Assembly: GCA_020435185.1 (NCBI GenBank)
Contig: JAGRAA010000018.1
Location: 1-5,499, forward strand
Origin: Bdellovibrionales bacterium
GTDB lineage: Bacteria; Bdellovibrionota; Bdellovibrionia; Bdellovibrionales; UBA1609
Direction of reading: 5' to 3'
DNA: 5,499 nucleotides
Shown: positions 1-4,932 of the stretch, one piece after another
How the letters are laid out: each line of letters starts with the position of its first letter
Numbering within the stretch: the stretch's first letter is position 1
Program-made: the position numbers and the translations under genes
Notes under the pieces: model-generated
What the model was told of the DNA's origin: nothing
Databases searched by the model: none
Seen by the model: the letters and a program-made list of their open reading frames with translations, nothing else

Positions 1-72
1 AATTGGCAGACACGCTAGACTTAGGATCTAGTGCCGAGAGGCGTGGGGGTTCGACTCCCTCATTGGGCACCA
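1..72 (+). tRNA. tRNA-Leu (anticodon UAG), 5' end cut by window edge
   Basis: This is the 3' part of a class II tRNA for leucine codon CUA/CUN. The anticodon stem is CTAGA (15-19) / TCTAG (27-31). The seven-base loop CTTAGGA (20-26) holds U33 and anticodon TAG at 22-24, followed by G37. A long variable arm (GCC 33-35, loop GAGA, GGC 40-42) is typical of tRNA-Leu. The T stem is GGGGG (45-49) / CCCTC (57-61) with loop TTCGACT. The 3' acceptor strand is ATTGGGC (62-68), then discriminator A69 and an encoded CCA (70-72). The 5' acceptor strand and part of the D arm are outside the window. The last 13 bases are shared, on the opposite strand, with the end of the serine recombinase gene, so this 3' end is the probable attachment site of the element. 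No strong hairpin terminator follows; there is only a run of eight T at 92-99. Confidence 0.95.
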
Positions 73-1715
73 TTTGTCAAACTATTCGAACTTTTTTTTA
101 CAAAAAATTTTTTAAACTCAGACACATCGCCCCCAAAGGGGCGAGAGCCACTTAAAACCGACTCCCGCACAAGCTCATTTTCGATAAGCTGATAATGTAT
201 TGTTACTGAATCTTTTCCCACATCAATTCTATGGATAAGCCACTGAATGATCTTAGATTTAGTTTCTGAGTCTCCATTCTTCCAAAATTCTCTTAAGGTT
301 TTTAAAAGTGCCTGATATTGTCTAAGCTCAATTGGTTTGATCTCAAGTCCACCTTTTACTTGAAATGCTTCTAGTTGTTTTTCATAAAGCTCCTTATGTT
401 CGGTGAGCTTTTCCATCTGCTTAAAAATGGGTGCTGCTGATACTGACTTTGGAAGCTCTGAAAGTCTTTCTGCCAAAGCATCAAGTTGTGATTTAACACC
501 AGATATTTTTGCTTTTAACGATCTGGCTTCTTTTTCCTCAGAATTTTCCTTGTGTCTTTGTCTCATCCTCATTATCAAGTCTTTTGCTAGGGTTTCATCA
601 TTTAAAAGCTTTTCCATTTGAAAACAAACGATCTCTTCTAACTTAGAAGCTGGTACTCGATCAAAATTCTCACAACTAAGCTGTTTCTTAGAAAAATTAG
701 AATTTCTCTTAGTTCTCCACGAATGTTCGTAGTAACCAATCTTTTTAGTTTTTCCATGGGCTGACTTCCCACTGAGGTGATCTCCACAAGCTGAACAAAA
801 GGTAATTCCAGATAAAAGATAAGGGTATCTGATTTTACTGTGAGGTTTTTTCCTGTATTTATTTTTCTTTAAAATTTCGTCCACTCGATTAAATAAGTCC
901 TCATTCACAATTGCAGACCATACGGCTTTTGTTGTTTTTTCTTCCCCATTGTCCTTATATTTTTTAAGACCAATATAAGTTGGATTCGTTAAAATGCTAT
1001 GAAGATTATCCACTGTGAATTGGTTTGACCTCATAAACCTTCCACCACCTTGAATATGTCTTTTGAGCCTAAATCCATTATCGTTAAGCCATCTTGCTGT
1101 TTTTGAAAGTGTTCCTTCTGTAATAAAGGCCTCAAATGCTTTACCTACATTTTTTGCTTGCTCTTTATCGACTTCTAAATAGCCTGGCCTTCCATCAATG
1201 AGTTTATACCCTATAGGAACAGGGCCACCATTATAAAGCCCACGTTTTGATCTAGCTTTTATATTGGCAGCAACTCTTTCACTGACTTGTTTTCTTTCAA
1301 ACTGGGCAATATTAGCTAACGTGTAGAGAACCATTTCACCTGCGGCAGTCTCAGTGTCAAAGTTTTCCCTTAAGCACATAAGCCCGCAGTTGTGCTTTTG
1401 CATCATCTCCCAGATTTCAGAAAAGTCACGAATGGATCTTGATATGCGGGATAGTTCTGTAGTCATTAAAAGATCAATTTTGTTGAGTCTTATTGCATCC
1501 AGTAGTCTTTGAAGTTCAGCTCTTTTAGTATCTTTTCCTGACTTACCACGATCAATGAAGATTTCAGTAACTTCGCCAAAAGCACTGTCCATATTTTTAA
1601 GCTTTACCATCTGGTGAAGTCTGTCTTCTTGATTTTTAATGGAGCCTTCTGGATTGCTGGCCTGTTCTTCTGTTGATACACGAATGTAGAAAGCGATTCT
1701 TTTAAGTTTACTCAT
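60..1715 (-). CDS. Large serine recombinase (site-specific integrase)
   Basis: Encodes a 551-residue large serine recombinase, which cuts and rejoins attachment sites through a phosphoserine link. The N-terminal resolvase domain (about 5-150) shows YIRVSTEEQ with nucleophile Ser14 and Arg12, FIDRGKSG near 53-60, ELSRISRS at 87-94 with Arg90, and QFERKQVSERV at 138-148. The recombinase DNA-binding domain spans about 160-285 (GGPVPIGY, then NLHSILTNPTYIGLKKYK). A zinc-ribbon segment follows with C307-x2-C310 and C348; the expected fourth cysteine position seems to be His331 in YYEHSW. A coiled coil covers about 385-455. Length fits the family (roughly 450-700). The start is ATGAGTAAACTT, preceded by AGGATGGTG and overlapping the previous gene by 8 bp. 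The stop and the last four codons (GAQ-stop) lie in the antisense of the tRNA-Leu acceptor stem. It is most likely the integrase that placed this element at the tRNA. The class is very secure; the target site is inferred. Confidence 0.95.
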   Translation of the reverse strand: MSKLKRIAFYIRVSTEEQASNPEGSIKNQEDRLHQMVKLKNMDSAFGEVTEIFIDRGKSGKDTKRAELQRLLDAIRLNKIDLLMTTELSRISRSIRDFSEIWEMMQKHNCGLMCLRENFDTETAAGEMVLYTLANIAQFERKQVSERVAANIKARSKRGLYNGGPVPIGYKLIDGRPGYLEVDKEQAKNVGKAFEAFITEGTLSKTARWLNDNGFRLKRHIQGGGRFMRSNQFTVDNLHSILTNPTYIGLKKYKDNGEEKTTKAVWSAIVNEDLFNRVDEILKKNKYRKKPHSKIRYPYLLSGITFCSACGDHLSGKSAHGKTKKIGYYEHSWRTKRNSNFSKKQLSCENFDRVPASKLEEIVCFQMEKLLNDETLAKDLIMRMRQRHKENSEEKEARSLKAKISGVKSQLDALAERLSELPKSVSAAPIFKQMEKLTEHKELYEKQLEAFQVKGGLEIKPIELRQYQALLKTLREFWKNGDSETKSKIIQWLIHRIDVGKDSVTIHYQLIENELVRESVLSGSRPFGGDVSEFKKFFVKKSSNSLTNGAQ

Positions 1716-1890
1716 TTTTCACCATCCTATTTTGTGATGGCACAGTGGAGTTTTTAAAATCATTCTTATAGAGCTGGCATATATATTCATAAATAAATTG
1801 CGACAGTTCAGCAAGTAAAATTTCTTTTTGTTTTTTAGTAATTTTATGAGTCTTTAAGTGAATTTTTTTGGGATTCCACCTTTTAGACAT
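1708..1890 (-). CDS. Small basic protein translationally coupled to the recombinase
   Basis: A 60-residue, lysine-rich protein that I do not recognise. It begins MSKRWNPKKIHLKTHK and has a central amphipathic helix-like stretch (about 22-43, ILLAELSQFIYEYICQLYKN) and a polar tail. The start follows AAAGAGG with a short 4-base gap. Its stop overlaps the recombinase start in ATGAGTAA, an arrangement typical of translational coupling, which argues that both proteins are made together and that this is a real gene rather than chance. Short basic proteins next to serine integrases are sometimes accessory or directionality factors, but nothing in this sequence proves that role. It could equally be a leader peptide that sets recombinase expression. 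Existence is fairly likely; function is unknown. Confidence 0.7.
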   Translation of the reverse strand: MSKRWNPKKIHLKTHKITKKQKEILLAELSQFIYEYICQLYKNDFKNSTVPSQNRMVKNE

Positions 1891-2031
1891 AAGGCCTCTT
1901 TAAAATATTTTTGTGCATAATTAACCTTCAAAAAACTAAAATGGCCCTATCCCCCCTAAAACCCCATATAGTCAAAATCATGAAGTTTTAAGGTGAATTT
2001 GAATAGGGTGTAATTTTAGTAATAAAATTAG
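1891..2031 (-). promoter_or_regulatory. Leader region of the recombinase operon with a G-rich tract
   Basis: This 141-bp gap separates the replication-relaxation-like gene from the small gene ahead of the recombinase. On the coding (minus) strand it holds a G-rich stretch in an AT-rich setting: GGGG (1962-1965), GGGGGG (1951-1956) and GGG (1945-1947), close together. A TTGACT at 1970-1975 could be a -35 box, but the 17-base spacing lands on GGATAG, a poor -10. A TTGAAG further down pairs with TATTTT just before the ribosome site. I cannot name a convincing promoter, so the recombinase may have its own weak promoter or be read from the operon upstream. Confidence 0.35.
2011..2030. repeat. AT-only inverted repeat just after the stop of the upstream gene
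   Basis: Perfect 8-bp arms TAATTTTA (2011-2018) and TAAAATTA (2023-2030) around GTAA. It begins one base past the stop codon of the replication-relaxation-like gene. The stem has no G-C pairs and no proper T run follows on the minus strand, so it would be a weak terminator at best. It may instead be an mRNA 3' end stabiliser or chance in AT-rich DNA. Confidence 0.4.
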
Positions 2032-2853
2032 CTAGTTAAGTTCTAACCATAAATCTTTTGGTTCATCTAAAGTGCTCACACTGTGAACCTTACTGTGAGC
2101 ACTTATATTATGGCTTTTTCGAGTCTTTGTTTGATAAAATTCTTCGAGTCTAATTGTTTTCTTTTTAAAATAAAGCTTTGCTTTAAGTCGATTTGTCCTT
2201 ATTTCATTTAGAATTGAATACATCACCCAGTCATATGGCTTTCTGTAATCCTCTAAATCCACAAGCTGTAAAACCTTTTTCCCAATAGAAACAGAGGGGA
2301 CAACATACCATAGATAATTTATCTCCGTGTTGTCTAAGTAAAGATCCAAAACCCGTTGGTAGCGCCTTTTTGATTTTGCAACTAGCTCTAGTTCAAGTGA
2401 TACTGTCTTTGACCCATTATTGGTGTTGATCGCAAAAAGACTGTCAGGGATAATATGTTCTTCTCTATTGTAAAAATCTCTTTTGTTTGTAGAGTTCTTT
2501 CTAAGTTTGTGCCCTGATACCCAATGTCTTCCAATATCTTGTAAAGCAAATCGAACTTCATTAATTAAGATATCATGTTCAAGCGTATTTCGATTTACAC
2601 CTTTAATGGTTAAATTACTTCCAATAAGGCTTGCTCCTTTTGCAGTTAATATCCAAGTTTGCTCACCTCGTGGTAGCCCATTAATTCGACTAAGGACTTT
2701 TTTATTTTCTAACCTCCTTAACCGTCTAAGCATTGTTCTTTTGTCGATTTCACCAAACATGAGCTTTTTAATTTGAGAACTTGAAAGCATGCCGAAGCTA
2801 TCAACTAATTCTAAAAGTTTTCTATCTCTAGTTGTCAGCCCTCTAATCTTCAT
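2032..2853 (-). CDS. Replication-relaxation (Replic_Relax)-like protein: winged helix plus nuclease-like domain
   Basis: With the chosen start this is a 273-residue protein. Residues 6-80 form a winged-helix DNA-binding domain (LTTRDRKLLELVDSFGMLSS, then RTMLRRLRRLENKKVLSRI and WILTAKGASLI). A second domain follows with LEHDILINEVRFAL (91-104), IIPDSLFAI (134-142, Asp137), and VSLELELVAKSKRRY (151-165, Glu154, Glu156, Lys160/162). This order matches my memory of the Replic_Relax family of plasmids and integrative elements, and the spacing recalls a PD-(D/E)xK nuclease core; whether it is catalytic is uncertain. The open frame extends to 2955, but that would overlap the upstream gene by 113 bp with a low-complexity basic extension. 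I prefer ATG at 2851-2853, preceded by GAAGAG with a 4-base gap and overlapping the upstream gene by 11 bp; ATG at 2866-2868 is the alternative. It probably acts on DNA of the mobile element, with the membrane protein encoded just before it. Confidence 0.72.
   Translation of the reverse strand: MKIRGLTTRDRKLLELVDSFGMLSSSQIKKLMFGEIDKRTMLRRLRRLENKKVLSRINGLPRGEQTWILTAKGASLIGSNLTIKGVNRNTLEHDILINEVRFALQDIGRHWVSGHKLRKNSTNKRDFYNREEHIIPDSLFAINTNNGSKTVSLELELVAKSKRRYQRVLDLYLDNTEINYLWYVVPSVSIGKKVLQLVDLEDYRKPYDWVMYSILNEIRTNRLKAKLYFKKKTIRLEEFYQTKTRKSHNISAHSKVHSVSTLDEPKDLWLELN
2070..2104. repeat. 11-bp perfect inverted repeat inside the coding end of the Replic_Relax-like gene
   Basis: Arms AAGTGCTCACA (2070-2080) and TGTGAGCACTT (2094-2104) pair perfectly around a 13-base centre. 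A third TGTGA (2082-2086) makes TCACACTGTGA palindromic with the left arm and repeats ACTGTGA directly at 2080-2086 and 2092-2098. It encodes the SAHSKVHSV stretch near the C-terminus, 36 bases before the stop. In RNA it would form a stable stem; as DNA it could be a protein-binding site. There is no T run after it, so it is not a standard terminator. The half-sites are in the opposite order to a CRP site. Confidence 0.65.
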
Positions 2854-3313
2854 GAGTCTCTTCAACATTTTTGATAGCTTCCTTGGCCGCTTTTTCTGCT
2901 GCCTGGACCTTTTCAACTTCATCAAGGCCAGTGAACTTTTTAAGGTTAAAGACATTTCTAGCGAGAACCTCAGTTTTTCTAGGTAAAGCTGAATAATGTC
3001 TTTCTACCCATTTAATTGATGACTCTAATGATCTGACTTCCTTCTTAAGGCTTTCTTCTAAATTTAAAATTCTTTCTTGCGCCTCTTCCATCTGCACCCA
3101 ATAAATTTGATAGAATGAAAACAAAACACGAAAGGCAAAGTATAATAAAATTAGACCACCAATTAGTTTAGCTATGAACAACATGATACTTACCCCATGT
3201 AATGTCCAAAAAGTTACAACAGCATAGTAAATCCATTCAAAGGCCTTTTGTAAAACAACATAAATAACAAGTGATAAGGCCATGCTTTCAAAAGCATTTG
3301 AGTTAGAACTCAT
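2843..3313 (-). CDS. Two-helix inner-membrane protein with cytoplasmic coiled coil
   Basis: A 156-residue protein of no family I recognise. Two hydrophobic helices are clear: about 12-38 (MALSLVIYVVLQ, then EWIYYAVVTFW) and about 41-68 (VSIMLFIAKLIGGLILLYFAF). They are joined by a very short turn (LHG), so this is a membrane hairpin with both ends probably in the cytoplasm. Residues 74-104 look like a coiled coil (MEEAQERILNLEESLKKEV), and 131-153 form an Ala/Lys/Glu-rich helix. The start is chosen at 3311-3313 because a strong ribosome site GGAGG lies 5 bases before it; an in-frame ATG four codons upstream overlaps that ribosome site and has no good one of its own. The gene overlaps the Replic_Relax-like gene by 11 bp, so they are likely one operon, and this protein may anchor or oligomerise with its partner at the membrane. 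That function is inferred from linkage only. Confidence 0.8.
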   Translation of the reverse strand: MSSNSNAFESMALSLVIYVVLQKAFEWIYYAVVTFWTLHGVSIMLFIAKLIGGLILLYFAFRVLFSFYQIYWVQMEEAQERILNLEESLKKEVRSLESSIKWVERHYSALPRKTEVLARNVFNLKKFTGLDEVEKVQAAEKAAKEAIKNVEETHED

Positions 3314-3316
3314 AAA

Positions 3317-3323
3317 CCCCTCC
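3317..3323 (-). promoter_or_regulatory. Ribosome binding site deciding the start of the membrane protein
   Basis: GGAGGGG on the minus strand, followed by TTT and then ATG at 3311-3313. GGAGG is a near-perfect anti-16S match at 5-base spacing. It lies between the two in-frame ATGs (3323-3325 and 3311-3313), so it can serve only the downstream one. Confidence 0.8.
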
Positions 3324-3413
3324 ATTTCCCAAGCCTTTGTAGCTTGAGCGAATAAAAATTAATTGTCGTGATTTTCACGCTCTACGAGACTGGTTAAGGA
3401 TGTTTCTAACTTT

Positions 3414-3566
3414 CTAGATCCTTACTAAGGTTTTATTGAGCAACTCGCGTGCCAACTTAGTCACCATACTTAAATCATTGATATCCTTTGTAAGATTTAA
3501 CTTTAGTAAATAGAAATCAAAATGAGTCTTATCAAATATGAGAATTTTAAATACGTAATTACGTAT
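3414..3566 (-). pseudogene. Possible gene remnant or non-ATG short ORF
   Basis: A stop-to-stop open stretch of 50 codons with protein-like content, including LIFDKTHFDFYLLKLNLTKD and MVTKLARELLNKTLVRI before the stop at 3414-3416. It has no ATG, GTG or TTG start in its first two thirds, and the only ATG (17 codons from the end) lacks a ribosome site. It could be the tail of a decayed gene whose start was lost near the palindrome at 3548-3569. Fifty open codons can also arise by chance in a window this size, so the call is weak. Confidence 0.18.
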
Positions 3567-3572
3567 TTAGAA
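3544..3572 (-). promoter_or_regulatory. Palindromic operator-like site, copy 1, inside a possible promoter
   Basis: A perfect 22-bp palindrome (3548-3569) with core TACGTAATTACGTA. On the minus strand it fills the 17-base spacer between TTCTAA (3567-3572, weak -35) and TAAAAT (3544-3549, good -10), reading toward the membrane-protein operon about 230 bp downstream. A repressor bound here would block RNA polymerase. The palindrome is certain; the promoter and the bound protein are inferred. Confidence 0.5.
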
Positions 3573-3577
3573 ACCTA
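3564..3577 (+). repeat. 14-bp direct repeat, left copy
   Basis: TATTTAGAAACCTA, identical to 3871-3884. The left copy overlaps the end of the first palindrome. The two copies bracket the second palindrome, the STATCGC array and the terminator, 307 bp apart. They could mark a past insertion or be chance in AT-rich DNA. Confidence 0.45.
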
Positions 3578-3626
3578 AAACAATAAGTATTTTTCATTAA
3601 TATTAACACCTTAGAGAAATTTAAAG

Positions 3627-3657
3627 ACCATACGTGATTACGTATTGCTATTATCAA
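3627..3657 (-). promoter_or_regulatory. Palindromic operator-like site, copy 2, beside a possible promoter
   Basis: ATACGTGATTACGTAT (3630-3645) is the same palindrome as copy 1 with one mismatch (G3636 against T3639). The centres are 79 bp apart. On the minus strand a good -35, TTGATA (3652-3657), lies before it and a fair -10, TATGGT (3627-3632), follows at a long 19-base spacing. Both copies are followed on the minus strand by TTTAAAWTTCTC-like sequence, so the repeat unit is somewhat larger than the palindrome. Confidence 0.45.
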
Positions 3658-3697
3658 AAACGATAAAGAGATTTTCACAACTGATATTAAAAGTGCG

Positions 3698-3760
3698 AAA
3701 AACTATCGCAATAAAGTATCGCGCGATACTTAAAAGTATTTTATGGCCGCGATAGTTTTT
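3698..3760. repeat. Inverted array of four STATCGC motifs with a nested palindrome
   Basis: Outer arms AAAAACTATCGC (3698-3709) and GCGATAGTTTTT (3749-3760) are a perfect 12-bp inverted repeat. Nested off-centre is the perfect 18-bp palindrome AAGTATCGCGCGATACTT (3714-3731). Read as motifs, there are two forward copies of A-S-TATCGC (12-mers at 3698 and 3711) and two reverse copies (3723 and 3749), with start spacings of 13, 12 and 26 bp. Such grouped sites are typical of iterons, partition sites, or binding sites of replication and recombination proteins. It also could extrude as a cruciform. It lies downstream of the secreted-protein terminator and upstream of the membrane-protein operon. 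The function is unknown. Confidence 0.7.
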
Positions 3761-3798
3761 TAGTTGATACTCATAAACTTTTGAATTGAGGGGTAGGC

Positions 3799-3833
3799 AA
3801 AAATAAAAAAGGGCCAGATTTTTAGGCCGGCCC
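3799..3833 (-). terminator. Rho-independent terminator of the secreted-protein gene
   Basis: On the minus strand GGGCC (3829-3833) pairs with GGCCC (3811-3815) around a 13-base loop, and the stem is followed directly by TTTTTTATTTTT (3799-3810). It lies about 50 bases past the stop of the secreted-protein gene. The plus strand side is also T-rich (CATATTTTCATTTTT), so it may work weakly in both directions. Confidence 0.75.
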
Positions 3834-3870
3834 ATATTTTCATTTTTCAATTACTTTTCGATGTACTTGT

Positions 3871-3884
3871 TATTTAGAAACCTA
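3871..3884 (+). repeat. 14-bp direct repeat, right copy
   Basis: TATTTAGAAACCTA, identical to 3564-3577. The last three bases are the complement of the stop codon of the secreted-protein gene, so the repeat ends exactly at that stop. Confidence 0.45.
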
Positions 3885-4379
3885 GAGTCTTAAATAATTT
3901 GTCATTTTTAATTTAATTTCTGAAGGATTCATTTCTAAAAAACTTGCTGTAATTTCATTGGGAATACCCCAATACTTACTGATTAACTCTATGCATTTAA
4001 ATTCAGGATTATAATAATTATTCATGCAATATTCTAAATCACTTAGACTCATGAAAAAAAAATCATAAGAAAGTTTTTCAAGAACAGAACTAGTGATTAA
4101 ATTCACATCGTGCTGTAAGTTTTTGTGCCAATATAATATTAAATGGGTAAAATATTCTGCTTGTCGACCTCCGTAATCCCATGAACCTAATCTGAAATAG
4201 TTGGAGACCTTATCTTTCATCACTTCAATATCATTATCATAGCAAATCTTAACAGTATCATTAAGAAAGTCAACTATGGGGTGATCTTCGATCTTTGCTT
4301 CAATATTTTCCACATTAGCATAAACTGTAGAGCAAAAGATCAAAATTATAAGTGAAACACTTGTGGTAAATAATTTCAT
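3882..4379 (-). CDS. Secreted protein of unknown function
   Basis: A 165-residue protein with a clear Sec signal peptide: MKLF, a hydrophobic core TTSVSLIILIFCS and a likely signal peptidase I site VYA|NV after residue 21. Cys16 is within the hydrophobic core without a proper lipobox, so it is not called a lipoprotein. The mature part is acidic and aromatic, with Cys46, Cys118 and Cys129, a GSWDYGGRQAEYFTHLILYW segment (65-84) and a mostly helical look. I recognise no family. The start is well supported by AGGAG five bases before ATG. It has its own leader (with a small hairpin) and its own terminator, so it is probably a single-gene unit. It is likely cargo of the element, acting in the periplasm or outside the cell. 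Confidence 0.78.
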   Translation of the reverse strand: MKLFTTSVSLIILIFCSTVYANVENIEAKIEDHPIVDFLNDTVKICYDNDIEVMKDKVSNYFRLGSWDYGGRQAEYFTHLILYWHKNLQHDVNLITSSVLEKLSYDFFFMSLSDLEYCMNNYYNPEFKCIELISKYWGIPNEITASFLEMNPSEIKLKMTNYLRL

Positions 4380-4639
4380 TTTTTCTCCTGAATATCTAAG
4401 TAATGGTTTTTATCCAACCATTCTTCATAAATTCATTGTTTTAAAAATCTTCGACATTCTAACACGGGTTAAGACTTGCTGCATTATCAAATGGAGAACA
4501 TGAACATATTACATATATAAACTGGCAGAAGTTTGGAAACTTAGCTGATTAAACCCTTTAGCTCTTACTCATGTCGGACAGTGGGAGCTTTGACGAGTAT
4601 ATTGTAAAAACAGAATATTCCATGGTCGATTTATTCACT
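4380..4639 (-). promoter_or_regulatory. Leader and promoter region of the secreted-protein gene
   Basis: The 260-bp gap holds the ribosome site AGGAG next to the gene and a leader hairpin with 7-bp arms AATGGTT (4402-4408) and AACCATT (4416-4422). Further up is AAGTTT-GG-AAACTT (4529-4542) and a short dyad TGTCGGACA. I see no promoter with good -35 and -10 boxes at proper spacing, and no gene. A 26-codon minus-strand frame starting GTG just after the regulator stop has no ribosome site and is not called. Confidence 0.35.
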
Positions 4640-4915
4640 CTATATGTCTTTTAAAAGCTCCGATAATGGGATTTTAAGAGTTTTAGCAATACGAACTAAT
4701 GTGGTGAAAGTAATATTTTTCTTTCCACTTTCAATGTATTGCCAATGAGTCCAATTTGAAAAGCCATTGTCTTCAGTCTGGTGCAGAGTCCAACCCCTCT
4801 CTACCCTGTGCTCTTTGATACGTTTCCCCAGCTTTACCAACTTTCGCCGCTCTTCCGGTGAGACCAAGACGGTGCCTTTTGCAATACCTCGTTTCTTTGC
4901 TTTTTTGATGGCCAA
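4640..4915 (-). CDS. XRE-family helix-turn-helix transcriptional regulator
   Basis: A 91-residue DNA-binding protein. The N-terminal 26 residues are basic (MAIKKAKKRGIAKG). Residues 27-88 form a Cro/C1-type helix-turn-helix: KLGKRIKEHRVERGWTLHQ, then NWTHWQYIESGKKNITFTTL and VRIAKTLKIPLSELL. The QYIESGKKN and LSELL signatures are typical of the family. The recognition region is longer than usual (TEDNGFSNWTHWQY), as in a known subgroup with WTLxQTE. The start is supported by AAAAGGA eight bases upstream. It is read divergently from the 85-codon gene at 5006, and two matching dyads lie between them, so it probably represses both itself and its neighbour. No peptidase or sensor domain is attached, so the inducing signal is not visible. 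Confidence 0.9.
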   Translation of the reverse strand: MAIKKAKKRGIAKGTVLVSPEERRKLVKLGKRIKEHRVERGWTLHQTEDNGFSNWTHWQYIESGKKNITFTTLVRIAKTLKIPLSELLKDI

Positions 4916-4932
4916 TATCCTTTTCTAAAAAA

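Larger units (their letters stand above)
3314..3881. other. Noncoding hub between the membrane-protein operon and the secreted-protein gene
   Basis: About 570 bp with no convincing gene. In order it holds the ribosome site and leader of the membrane-protein operon with a small hairpin CGTGA-TTT-TCACG (3367-3379); an inverted repeat TAAGGAT (3395-3401) / ATCCTTA (3418-3424); two TACGTRATTACGTA palindromes; a cluster of four STATCGC motifs; a terminator; and a direct repeat near the right end. The amount of symmetry, beside a Replic_Relax-like gene, makes it a candidate operator, replication origin or transfer origin. None of these is proven here. Confidence 0.5.

Noticed and set aside
127..144. 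Hairpin TCGCCCC-CAAA-GGGGCGA as a terminator of the tRNA or recombinase
   Set aside because: It lies within the recombinase coding sequence and no T run follows it on the plus strand. On the minus strand the gene continues for some 65 more bases. It may matter for the attachment site, but I cannot support a role.
403..621. 72-codon plus-strand open frame
   Set aside because: Antisense to the recombinase coiled-coil region; Ser/Phe/Leu-rich composition is the shadow of the Lys/Glu-rich coding strand.
2070..2104. CRP-type operator
   Set aside because: The half-sites are ordered TCACA then TGTGA, the reverse of TGTGA-N6-TCACA, and the spacing is wrong.
2483..2986. Two plus-strand open frames opposite the Replic_Relax-like and membrane-protein genes
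   Set aside because: They lie antisense to well-supported genes, lack ribosome sites and show shadow-like composition.
3638..3850. 70-codon minus-strand open frame across the noncoding hub
   Set aside because: It contains the terminator stem in its first codons and the STATCGC array in its middle, has no ribosome site, and the protein has no family-like features. It is better explained as open by chance.
4557..4635. Short minus-strand frame (26 codons from GTG, with an internal ATG) after the XRE gene
   Set aside because: No ribosome site, no conserved-looking features and too short to support.
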